Origin: Leptolyngbya sp. FACHB-321 | GTDB taxonomy: Bacteria > Cyanobacteriota > Cyanobacteriia > Leptolyngbyales > Leptolyngbyaceae | Direction of reading: 5' to 3' | DNA length: 64,000 nt | NCBI RefSeq assembly: GCF_014695975.1 | Contig: NZ_JACJPI010000042.1 | Coordinates: 248,001 to 312,000 of the forward strand | Part shown: one piece after another, positions 51,954-60,253 of the stretch | How the letters are laid out: every line of letters starts with the position of its first letter | Position numbering within the stretch: position 1 is the stretch's first letter | Made by a program: the position numbers and the translations under genes | Notes under the pieces: model-generated | Told to the model about the DNA's origin: nothing | What the model saw: only the letters and a program-made list of their open reading frames with translations | Databases searched by the model: none

Positions 51954-53447
51954 ATGGTAGATTGCATGACTTGGTTAATGGTTCCAGCCGCAACCGTCCA
52001 GGCTAGCTGGTTTGGCACACCGTTGCTGGCAGCAGCGGAGGCGGGTGCTGTTGCCAGCAAAGTGGAGGCGAGTAACGGCTCTCTGGTTTTAGCTGGAGTG
52101 CTGTTAAGCCTGGTTGTCATCTTTTTGGCAAGCAAAATCGGTGGGGAACTGTGCAACCGCATTGACCTGCCGCCTGTGCTGGGAGAGCTAGTAGGCGGTG
52201 TAGTGGTTGGGGTGTCGGTACTAAATCTGCTGGTGTTTCCAGAGGGGGGCGAAGACGGCAGCCACTCGCTGATTATGAGCCTGATGCAGATGACGGCACA
52301 CCTCAGCCCAGCCGCATTAACGTCTGTGTTTGAGGCGCAGAGTGAGGTCATCTCCGTTCTGTCAGAAGTGGGGGTGATCATTCTGCTGTTCGAGATTGGC
52401 TTGCAGTCTGATTTGAAGGAATTGCTGCGGGTCGGACCCCAGGCAACCGTTGTGGCAGTCGTTGGCGTTACGGCTCCGTTTGCTCTAGGAACAGCCGGAC
52501 TGATTGTGATTTTTGGCATTCCAACCGTGCCTGCCATTTTTGCTGGAGCCGCCTTGACAGCTACGAGCATCGGCATTACAGCCAAAGTGCTAGCAGAAAT
52601 GCAGCGTCTAAGTACCCCCGAAGGTCAGATCATCATCGGTGCGGCAGTGATGGATGATGTGCTGGGCATCATTGTTTTAGCAGTGGTCGCCAGCCTTGCA
52701 AGAGATGGCAAGGTGGAGCCAGCCAATGTGGCTTACCTGATTTTTAGCGCGGGTGTCTTTTTAGTCGGCTCAATTTTAGTCGGTCGCTTCCTCAGCCCGT
52801 TTTTTGTGGCGTTAGTAAATGGGATGAAGACACGGGGGCATTTGTTACTGGTTTCCCTGATTTTTGCGTTCATCCTTGCGTATATTGCCGCAGTCATTCA
52901 GCTAGAAGCGATTTTAGGTGCCTTTGCAGCAGGACTGGTATTGGCGGAAACGGAGAAACAGCGAGAGCTAGAGGAAAAAGTTCTCCCGATCGCCGATATG
53001 CTAGTGCCCGTCTTTTTTGTTGTTGTTGGCGCTCGCACTGACTTGAGCGTACTGAATCCGCTGGTGCCCGAAAACCGCGCCGGGTTAATCATTGCTACCT
53101 TTTTGCTGGCGGTTGCCATTTTTGGGAAGGTGATCACGGGGTTCAGCGTTTTTGGGATGCCAGGCATCAATCGGTTGGCGATCGGCGTTGGCATGATTCC
53201 TCGTGGTGAAGTGGGTCTGGTGTTTGCCGCAGTAGGGTCTGAAAGCGGTGTCCTCTCCAAGCCCTTAGAAGCTGCCGTGATTGTGATGGTGATTTTGACT
53301 ACCTTCATGGCTCCACCGTTGCTGCGTGTTGTGTTTAGCCAATCCGATCAGGCTACTGCTACAGCTCTAGGAGTGCAAACAAATCCGTCTGTCACCTTAA
53401 ATCCAGGTTTGGTCGATTTAGAGAATGTAGAGCCAAAATCGGAGTAG
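51954..53447 (+). CDS. CPA2 family Na+(K+)/H+ antiporter
   Basis: A 497-residue membrane protein with about 12-13 helices. After an N-terminal hydrophobic leader it begins SLVLAGVLLSLVVIFLASKIGGE and NRIDLPPVLGELVGGVVVG; the ion-site motif VMDDVLGIIV lies near residue 233 and the HEAD/GMIPRGEVGLVFA region near 415. It resembles NhaS3-type antiporters of cyanobacteria, one of which is in the thylakoid membrane. The ion preference is not certain. No regulatory TrkA-N domain is attached. Confidence 0.88.
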   Translation: MVDCMTWLMVPAATVQASWFGTPLLAAAEAGAVASKVEASNGSLVLAGVLLSLVVIFLASKIGGELCNRIDLPPVLGELVGGVVVGVSVLNLLVFPEGGEDGSHSLIMSLMQMTAHLSPAALTSVFEAQSEVISVLSEVGVIILLFEIGLQSDLKELLRVGPQATVVAVVGVTAPFALGTAGLIVIFGIPTVPAIFAGAALTATSIGITAKVLAEMQRLSTPEGQIIIGAAVMDDVLGIIVLAVVASLARDGKVEPANVAYLIFSAGVFLVGSILVGRFLSPFFVALVNGMKTRGHLLLVSLIFAFILAYIAAVIQLEAILGAFAAGLVLAETEKQRELEEKVLPIADMLVPVFFVVVGARTDLSVLNPLVPENRAGLIIATFLLAVAIFGKVITGFSVFGMPGINRLAIGVGMIPRGEVGLVFAAVGSESGVLSKPLEAAVIVMVILTTFMAPPLLRVVFSQSDQATATALGVQTNPSVTLNPGLVDLENVEPKSE

Positions 53448-54093
53448 CGTAGAAAATCCGATCGCACAATTCACACATCGGTTATATTCTTACAGACGTT
53501 TCGTGTCGTAGATGTTACCGCTACCCATCACTGACCGCTCAGAACGCTTAGTGATGACAGCTTTTCGCGCCCATAAGGCTAAATGCTGGCACTTTCGTTG
53601 ACAAACTTAGATCACTGCCTTGAAACGCAACTGTTCATCGTGGAGCATTCAGAACGGAGGTTACGACTGGCGATCGTGTCACTGTGTGATGGCAACGCAC
53701 TGTCATGGTATGCCTGGTGGATCTCAATAAATGGAAAAACCTCAGACATGAAACTAAATCGCTGCCGTCGCGTCAGGCATCTGTACGCGTCGCTTAGCCA
53801 CTAACGGCAGTAAGGTGGTTCCACTTAAAAACAACCGGATTAGTTGTTTGGCATAGCGGAATGGTTGAATAGAAGGCTCTTAACATCAGCCACTGCTCGA
53901 GAACAGTGCTGATAGTCGTTGACTCTCATTGGGTAGAAATACTGTCACCTAATGCTAGGTCGCGACTGCTGGTTGTTCAGCCGCCTTGAAGGTGAGATCG
54001 GCACCCATTTAAGCGATCGTCCCGTGTGAGGAGAATTGGTTAGAAAAGAATCCTTGGCTGATGTTCAGCTCTTTGAGAAATTGACGATACACC
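53448..54093. other. Gene-free region with a strong hairpin
   Basis: 646 bases between the antiporter and amiC. ATCAG-CACTG (53885-53895, one bulged C) pairs with CAGTG-CTGAT (53904-53913) around an eight-base loop, a stable hairpin without a T-run. The short frame at 53583-53804 has no similarity and is not called. The hairpin could belong to the amiC leader or to an unannotated small RNA. Confidence 0.45.
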
Positions 54094-55923
54094 GTGAAAC
54101 ATCTTCCCCATTTTCTGCTCACTGCTACTTCTCTCTTGCTCCTTGCGGCTCCAGCGCAAGCCTCGCGGCTAGAATCCTGGCGATTTGACTCGACCAACAA
54201 TCAGTTAGAATTCACGACTGATGAAGATGTGCAGCCTAAAGCACAGCTAATTTCTGATCCTACCCGTCTGGTGATTGACTTGCCAGGGGTTATCCTCGGT
54301 CGTCCAGCCTCTACGCAGTCCTATGGCGGTGCTATTCGCTCGGTGCGTTTGGGGCAGTTCGATCGTAGTTCGGCACGGCTGGTAGTAGAACTGGCACCTG
54401 GTTATACGATCGACCCCAATCAGGTACGTTTTCGAGGTATTACAGCGCGTCAGTGGACAGTGCAGCTACCAGCGCCCCAACTGGTATCTACAGGCGTAGC
54501 CACTCCCCCAATTGGTCGCTTGCCTGGCAGTACTAACCAGACGGGCAGCACTCAAATACCGGGCAGCACTCAAATACAGAGTGTACGGGTCACGCAAGAT
54601 GGTATTTTCGTGCGTACAAATGGTGGCTCACCAAAGCTGGATGTGCGCCGGAGCAGCGATCGCGGTCAAATTACAGTGGATGTAGAGGGCGCAACCATCG
54701 CCCTGGCTGCGACACGCGATTTGCTGGTCAACCGTCTGGGCGTTAACCGCATTACGCTTAACCAACAGCAAGCCTCACCGCCTGTTGCCCGCATTACGCT
54801 CAGTGTCGATCGCTCTAGCCCTGACTGGCAAGCGTCCGTCAGCAGTGCTGGTGGTGTAGTGCTGCTGCCGTCCGGTCCTGTTGCAGCCGGTGGCGTTAGT
54901 CGTCCGTCAACCAATCTTCCTGCTGCGGCTCGTCCGGGTACATTGGCAACGATCGAATCCGTCGCGCTAGAAAACAATGACACCCAGCTAATCGTCCGTG
55001 CTAACCAGCCGTTACGATACACCACCGGATGGGATCGAACCACGGGTGCGTATCGCGTCACGATTAATGCCGCCCAGCTAGCCAAAAATGTTAAGGGACC
55101 GCAGCTTCAAGCCTCTAGCCCTGTACTCCAACTGCGGCTGCGCCAGGAAACCGCGAATACGGCTGTTATTCTGATCACACCTGCGTCTGGCGTGCAGATT
55201 AGCGACCTGAATCAGCCGAGCCAGCAAACGTTAGCGCTACAACTTCAGCGTAATCGCCCGTCTGTTGCCCCATTGCCCAATCCCTCTACTGCCAGCATTC
55301 CTGTCCCTACGCCGCCCCGCACTAACCCCTTACCGCCCCGAACAAGTCCTCCTAATCCCGTCATTCCCAGAGCAACGAATGGGCGACCCGTTATCGTGAT
55401 CGATCCGGGGCATGGGGGACCTGACCCAGGCGCGATCGGCGTGGGTGGGCTGCAAGAAAAAGGCGTTGTGCTAGATATTAGTCAGAAGGTCGCCACTATT
55501 CTTGAACAGCAGGGCGTACAAGTCGTCATGACACGCAGCGACGATCGCGATCTTGACCTGGAGCCTCGTGTGCAACTGGCGCAACGAGTTGATGCCACAG
55601 CGTTTGTCAGTATCCATGCCAATGCCATTAGCTTGAGTCGACCAGATGTTAACGGTCTGGAAACCTACTACTATCAGAGCGGTTTGGATCTAGCACGCTC
55701 GATCCACCAAAGCGTGTTGGAAGGCACAGGTGTCCCAGACCGGGGTGTGCGATCATCTCGCTTCTACGTGCTGCGCCGCACTTCGATGCCGTCTGTGTTG
55801 GTAGAAGTTGGCTTTGTCACCGGACGAAATGATGCTGCTAGACTGGCTGATCCAAACTTTCGCAACCAGATGGCAGGGGCGATCGCCCGTGGCATCTTGC
55901 GGTATCTGGGGCGTAGTTCCTAA
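54094..55923 (+). CDS. amiC: N-acetylmuramoyl-L-alanine amidase with AMIN domains
   Basis: A 609-residue secreted amidase: signal peptide (LTATSLLLLAAPAQA, cleavage after AQA), AMIN-like domains at about 25-130, 155-270 and 285-385, a Pro-rich linker, and an Amidase_3 domain from about 430. Zinc ligands are His in DPGHGG, Glu in LQEKG and His in SIHAN, with catalytic Glu in VEVGF. It cleaves the amide linking peptide to glycan for cell separation or nanopore formation in filamentous cyanobacteria. The start is GTG 54094. murI and sds follow in the same direction. Confidence 0.93.
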   Translation: MKHLPHFLLTATSLLLLAAPAQASRLESWRFDSTNNQLEFTTDEDVQPKAQLISDPTRLVIDLPGVILGRPASTQSYGGAIRSVRLGQFDRSSARLVVELAPGYTIDPNQVRFRGITARQWTVQLPAPQLVSTGVATPPIGRLPGSTNQTGSTQIPGSTQIQSVRVTQDGIFVRTNGGSPKLDVRRSSDRGQITVDVEGATIALAATRDLLVNRLGVNRITLNQQQASPPVARITLSVDRSSPDWQASVSSAGGVVLLPSGPVAAGGVSRPSTNLPAAARPGTLATIESVALENNDTQLIVRANQPLRYTTGWDRTTGAYRVTINAAQLAKNVKGPQLQASSPVLQLRLRQETANTAVILITPASGVQISDLNQPSQQTLALQLQRNRPSVAPLPNPSTASIPVPTPPRTNPLPPRTSPPNPVIPRATNGRPVIVIDPGHGGPDPGAIGVGGLQEKGVVLDISQKVATILEQQGVQVVMTRSDDRDLDLEPRVQLAQRVDATAFVSIHANAISLSRPDVNGLETYYYQSGLDLARSIHQSVLEGTGVPDRGVRSSRFYVLRRTSMPSVLVEVGFVTGRNDAARLADPNFRNQMAGAIARGILRYLGRSS

Positions 55924-56078
55924 ACTTTGCAAAAAACAGAATTTGTGAGAATTTGGGGCTTGGCGCGTAATAAGTGACTGCTTTAGTAATTGGATTACCT
56001 CGCAGCCTTCGAGTAATAACTAAAAGCTAGCCAGCTTAGCCGCAATTAAAGTGTTTGTATGAGTAGGAGGTGTGTGGA

Positions 56079-56948
56079 GTGTCAAGTCAACGTTTCGCAG
56101 GTAGCCAAGCCAGCATAGGTCAAAGTTCTGCCCCTATCGGGTTGTTTGATAGCGGTGTCGGTGGTCTAACAGTGCTGCGCGAAGTGTATCGTCAGTTGCC
56201 CTCTGAGTCAGTCATTTACTTCGGCGATACAGCGCGGTTGCCTTATGGGAAGCGATCTCCCTCCGAAATCTTGCAGTACGTCCGGGAAATCCTGACCTGG
56301 ATGGAGCAACAGGGCACCAAAATGGTCATTATGGCGTGCAACACCAGTTCTGCACTGGCGCTGGAAGCGGTGCGTTCTGAGTTTAGTGTCCCTGTGTTAG
56401 GGCTGATTTTGCCAGGGGCTAGAGCCGCCGTGCAACAGGGTTGCCGCATTGGTGTCATTGCTACCCCTGCCACTGCTGCCAGCCGAGCCTATAGCCGCGC
56501 CATTCTTGAAATCGACGCAGACACCGAGGTGTGGGAAGTAGGCTGCCCTGAATTTGTACCGTTGATCGAAGCTGATCGACTGCATGACCCGTATACGACT
56601 GCGATCGCCCAAGCGTACCTCGAACCACTCCTTCAGCAGCAAATTGACACTCTCGTCTACGGCTGTACCCACTATCCTTACTTAGCGCCCATCCTGCGTC
56701 AGCTCTTGCCAGCCAGCGTCAAACTAGTTGATCCTGCCGTTTCAGTCGTTGCTGCTGCTGCTCAAGAGCTAGATTTACTCGCGCTCAGAAATCTCCGCCT
56801 GCCGACACCCACTCGCTTTTGTGTCAGCGGTTCCCCACAGACATTTAGCCAACTGGCAGCACCCTGGTTAGGCTATACGCCGATCGTCGAATCAATCGTT
56901 CCGGCTCAGTGGATTGCTCAAGCGCCTATTTTAGAAGCCATTGATTAA
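56079..56948 (+). CDS. murI: Glutamate racemase
   Basis: A 289-residue racemase making D-glutamate for peptidoglycan. Catalytic cysteines are Cys87 (MACNTSSA) and Cys196 (VYGCTHYPYL); the N-terminal IGLFDSGVGGLTVLR is the family signature. I start at GTG 56079 because TAGGAGG (56064-56070) lies eight bases upstream; a GTG at 56070 sits inside this site. It follows amiC by about 155 bases, so wall genes are grouped. Confidence 0.94.
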   Translation: MSSQRFAGSQASIGQSSAPIGLFDSGVGGLTVLREVYRQLPSESVIYFGDTARLPYGKRSPSEILQYVREILTWMEQQGTKMVIMACNTSSALALEAVRSEFSVPVLGLILPGARAAVQQGCRIGVIATPATAASRAYSRAILEIDADTEVWEVGCPEFVPLIEADRLHDPYTTAIAQAYLEPLLQQQIDTLVYGCTHYPYLAPILRQLLPASVKLVDPAVSVVAAAAQELDLLALRNLRLPTPTRFCVSGSPQTFSQLAAPWLGYTPIVESIVPAQWIAQAPILEAID

Positions 56949-57475
56949 ACCCTTTGCGATCGCTGAATGAGCAACCTTCCGCGCCAATGCTAACTGCTTC
57001 AAAACAGCATCGGCAATGTGTTCAACCTCTACTAAGTGGGCGTGATAAGTGATCGTGCTGTGCAACCGTAAACCGCTTACCTGTCATCGCCTCGTTGTAT
57101 TGGGAATGAGGCATAGCTTTCAAAGCAATCACACTCACTTCAAAAATGAGAGAACTACCCATGTTAGAGACAGCACTTCGAGTTTTTCTTCAGTGCAAGT
57201 AATCCAGAATGGAACTGAACGTTGGCTGAGCCGCACTGCTAAAAGCTTAATCTGCAAAATGCTTGTAACCCATGCTGGCACGATGTTGGACGCTCTGCAC
57301 AAGCCCTTTGACAAATGGTTGCTTTTTGCGAGAGCAGCGTTTACGCATACTGACAAGCTTGCTCAAACGCGACAAAAAGGAAGTTTTATGTTCTAGAGGT
57401 CGGTAGTTTAGCTTAAGATAGATGGAGAATAGTTAAAGTTTCGTAATCTTATCATCTCGCCTGAGTCGGACATCC
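56949..57475. other. Intergenic region between murI and sds
   Basis: 527 bases. A 115-codon frame at 57049-57396 has no recognisable features and atypical residue content, so I treat it as noncoding. The stretch holds a possible promoter for sds near 57425-57450, but no consensus pair can be given. Nothing else is seen. Confidence 0.4.
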
Positions 57476-58447
57476 ATGACCTCAGCTACTTCCTTATTTT
57501 CTCCTGTCGAAGCAGATTTGCAGGCGTTAACGGACAACCTCAAGAACCTCATCGGGGCACGCCATCCGGTTTTGTACGCCGCCGCCGAGCATCTCTTCGG
57601 AGCGAAGGGAAAGCGAGTCAGACCCGCGATCGTGTTTCTCGTTTCGCGTGCCACTATGCTCGACCAGGAGATTACGCTTCGCCATCGGCGGTTAGCTGAA
57701 ATCACCGAGATGATCCACACAGCAAGCCTGGTTCATGATGATGTTGTAGATGAATCAGAACTGCGTCGCGGTGTGCCAACCGTTCATAGTAGCTTTGGCA
57801 ACCGGATTGCTGTGCTAGCAGGCGATTTCTTATTTGCTCAATCATCCTGGTATCTGGCAAATCTGGACAACCTTGAAGTGGTCAAACTGCTGTCACAGGT
57901 CATTATGGATCTAGCAGAAGGTGAAATTCAGCAGGGACTGAATCGCTTTGCGACCAGCCTGTCAATCGATGAGTATTTGGAGAAAAGCTACTACAAAACG
58001 GCTAGTTTGCTTGCCAACAGCGCTAAAGCTGCTGCGACTTTGAGTGAGGCTCCCCCAGCGCTTGCAGAGGATTTATTTCACTATGGTCGCCATATTGGGC
58101 TAGCCTTTCAAATTATTGATGACATTCTGGACTTTACAGGTTCGACAGACGCGCTAGGCAAGCCAGCCGGCTCTGACCTGAAAAGCGGTAACTTAACAGC
58201 GCCCGTCCTTTATGCTCTTAAAGAGAAACCCTATTTAGAAGCCTTGATTGAGCGCGAATTTGCCCAAGCAGGTGACTTAGAGCAAGCGTTACTGCTGGTA
58301 CGCGATAGTCAGGGTATTGAGCAATCGCGAGCGCTAGCAACTCAGCATACACGCAGCGCGATTGAGCATTTGTCTAACCTTCCACCATCCGAATCACGGC
58401 AGGTTTTGGTAAAACTGGCAGACTATGTTCTGAGTCGTCTCTACTAG
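57476..58447 (+). CDS. sds: Solanesyl diphosphate synthase
   Basis: A 323-residue trans-polyprenyl diphosphate synthase with the two Asp-rich motifs DDVVD (88-92) and DDILD (215-219) that bind Mg2+ and diphosphate, plus GKRVRPAIVF and GEIQQGL. In cyanobacteria it makes the C45 side chain of plastoquinone. Long-chain specificity is inferred from its close match to cyanobacterial Sds (small residues before the first motif). The TAG stop overlaps the stop of the convergent aldehyde dehydrogenase gene by four bases. Confidence 0.93.
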   Translation: MTSATSLFSPVEADLQALTDNLKNLIGARHPVLYAAAEHLFGAKGKRVRPAIVFLVSRATMLDQEITLRHRRLAEITEMIHTASLVHDDVVDESELRRGVPTVHSSFGNRIAVLAGDFLFAQSSWYLANLDNLEVVKLLSQVIMDLAEGEIQQGLNRFATSLSIDEYLEKSYYKTASLLANSAKAAATLSEAPPALAEDLFHYGRHIGLAFQIIDDILDFTGSTDALGKPAGSDLKSGNLTAPVLYALKEKPYLEALIEREFAQAGDLEQALLLVRDSQGIEQSRALATQHTRSAIEHLSNLPPSESRQVLVKLADYVLSRLY

Positions 58448-60126
58448 CCCCTAGCCCGCACTGCTGCTAGTACAACTCTGAGAAAGTGCCGCCAGGAAAG
58501 GGTTGCTTGTAAATTTGTAAAATGCTGTGCCAGCCGCAATAAATTTGGGTGGCGGGGAAACCAAAGTGGTAGTGGTCTAAGCCGAAATGGTGCTCGTAGC
58601 ACTGCTTTTTGTGGTTGCTCAAACAGGTACGCATTGTGTACGACTCCACGTCCGGACGCAATGGTCTCTACTGAGTTTTCTGGAAACGCCCCCCACGGCA
58701 AGGCACCCAGCGAAAAAATAACGCCAGACCAGACATTGACCCCAATCGCGCCATAGCGTAGTCGGTCGATCGCCGTCTCAACTTCAGTACTCCACTTCGC
58801 CTGCGTTTGCGAATCGACTAGCAGCGTGCAGGACAAATTGCCCCAGACCTGCTTATTCACAAAGTCAACTGCCTGCGTCAAGAAGACTCCTGTGTTGGCG
58901 GCATCCAGGCTTACGTCTGCCAGCACTCCACAAAACGCCTCTTGGGTAAGCGCATACTCCCCGGCATTAGCTGGTATCCCTGGAATGACCGTCCATGGAA
59001 TAACAGCGTTGTCCATCGGCTCGTCCGAAGGCTTAAGCACGATCGCCTGCGGATACTGTGCTAAAAACGCTTGATAACGCTCTTGTGCACCGGGATAGTA
59101 AGCCACTCGTGTTGGCGTTTGAGCTAACTCTTGCCGCAACTGCGACCAAAAAGCGTCTCGTTGTGCCCAGCCGCTGGCTGTGATAACGACTTTTGCTGCA
59201 GCACAGTTGAAGCTAGCGTTGTGAGTCACCATACCGGCTATATGTCGGGTTTGAAACGTCAGATCTGCCTCTGACCAGGTACCCGGAACGACGATTACCG
59301 GAGTGACACAACCCAGTTCAGAGGTGATCGGTTTCGTCAGTAACGGTTGTTGTGCTGCCTTGCGCTGTGACTGCTCAACAGGTGTCGTGCCCCAGACGAT
59401 CGCGTCATGGGTGTGGTGTGACCCTGTAATATGAATGGTTTGAACCAGCGGATGCTGACAAAGATGACGACCTAGCTCGGCTCCTCCATAAACAATTTCA
59501 AGGAAACCATCCTGCCGCAATGATTGAAACGCCGTTTCCAGAATGGCTCCCATGTACTCGTTCACAGGATTCATCTTGAGTAAGACGACAGCATCTTCAG
59601 CAAACAGCTTGTAAAGGGCATCAAGCGGCGCGATTGATGATACATTGCCTGCTCCCAGTACCAGCGCCAGGGTGCCAGCAATGGGCTTTTGCCGATACAC
59701 TAATCCTTGTGTTGGCAGTTGTCCCGGTTGCAGCCATACCTCTCCCCTAAAGCCAAGCCACAGCAAACGATCGATCACATTGTCGGGAAAGACCTGCGCG
59801 ACCCATTGCCCGTTTTGCAAGTGTTGCTGAACGGGTGGCGGTTGCCCGTTTGCCTTTAGAGCCGTCATCAGCGAGCGTAGATACGCCATCATTGCGATCG
59901 GTCCAACAAACCATTCTTCTCCAGCTAACATTGCTGCTGGATCAATACCTTTGGCACGGCACGCTGCTGCCGCCCACTCTGGTGCAACTGCCTTCACATC
60001 CTCCAGACAGCGTTGTAGACAGAGAATACGATCAGGAATACTAACGTGCAACCAGCGATCCTTACGCTCAGTGAGACGAGCAGCGATCGCATCTGCCTGC
60101 TCAAATGTTGTAGCGGTCACTGACAT
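58444..60126 (-). CDS. Divergent aldehyde dehydrogenase family protein
   Basis: A 560-residue ALDH-superfamily protein. It keeps a Glu in TSELGCVTPVIV and a cysteine in NASFNCAAAK at the place of the catalytic residue, but the usual NxGQxC motif reads NASFNC. The N-terminal region (about 1-150) is longer and unlike typical ALDHs, and the C-terminal 60 residues are basic and tryptophan-rich. An acyl-CoA or long-chain aldehyde substrate is possible but unproven. It stands between sds and the cyclase; start ATG 60126. Confidence 0.75.
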   Translation of the reverse strand: MSVTATTFEQADAIAARLTERKDRWLHVSIPDRILCLQRCLEDVKAVAPEWAAAACRAKGIDPAAMLAGEEWFVGPIAMMAYLRSLMTALKANGQPPPVQQHLQNGQWVAQVFPDNVIDRLLWLGFRGEVWLQPGQLPTQGLVYRQKPIAGTLALVLGAGNVSSIAPLDALYKLFAEDAVVLLKMNPVNEYMGAILETAFQSLRQDGFLEIVYGGAELGRHLCQHPLVQTIHITGSHHTHDAIVWGTTPVEQSQRKAAQQPLLTKPITSELGCVTPVIVVPGTWSEADLTFQTRHIAGMVTHNASFNCAAAKVVITASGWAQRDAFWSQLRQELAQTPTRVAYYPGAQERYQAFLAQYPQAIVLKPSDEPMDNAVIPWTVIPGIPANAGEYALTQEAFCGVLADVSLDAANTGVFLTQAVDFVNKQVWGNLSCTLLVDSQTQAKWSTEVETAIDRLRYGAIGVNVWSGVIFSLGALPWGAFPENSVETIASGRGVVHNAYLFEQPQKAVLRAPFRLRPLPLWFPRHPNLLRLAQHFTNLQATLSWRHFLRVVLAAVRARG

Positions 60127-60253
60127 AATCTGCGCCTAGCGGGATTAGCAGTTACAGCGACGAAACCATTTAAAGCCTCGGGAGTAGAGAGTGAGGAATC
60201 GGGAGTAGGGTAAAACTCAACACGCCTCATTCTTCATCCTTTAGACCTCATCC

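Noticed and set aside
51866-52585. 239-codon minus-strand frame inside the antiporter gene
   Set aside because: Composition (Thr/Pro/Ser-rich) is that of an antisense shadow of membrane helices.
53583-53804. 73-codon frame between the antiporter and amiC
   Set aside because: No similarity or translation signal seen.
57049-57396. 115-codon plus-strand frame between murI and sds
   Set aside because: Unusual residue content with no motif or conserved neighbour; likely chance.
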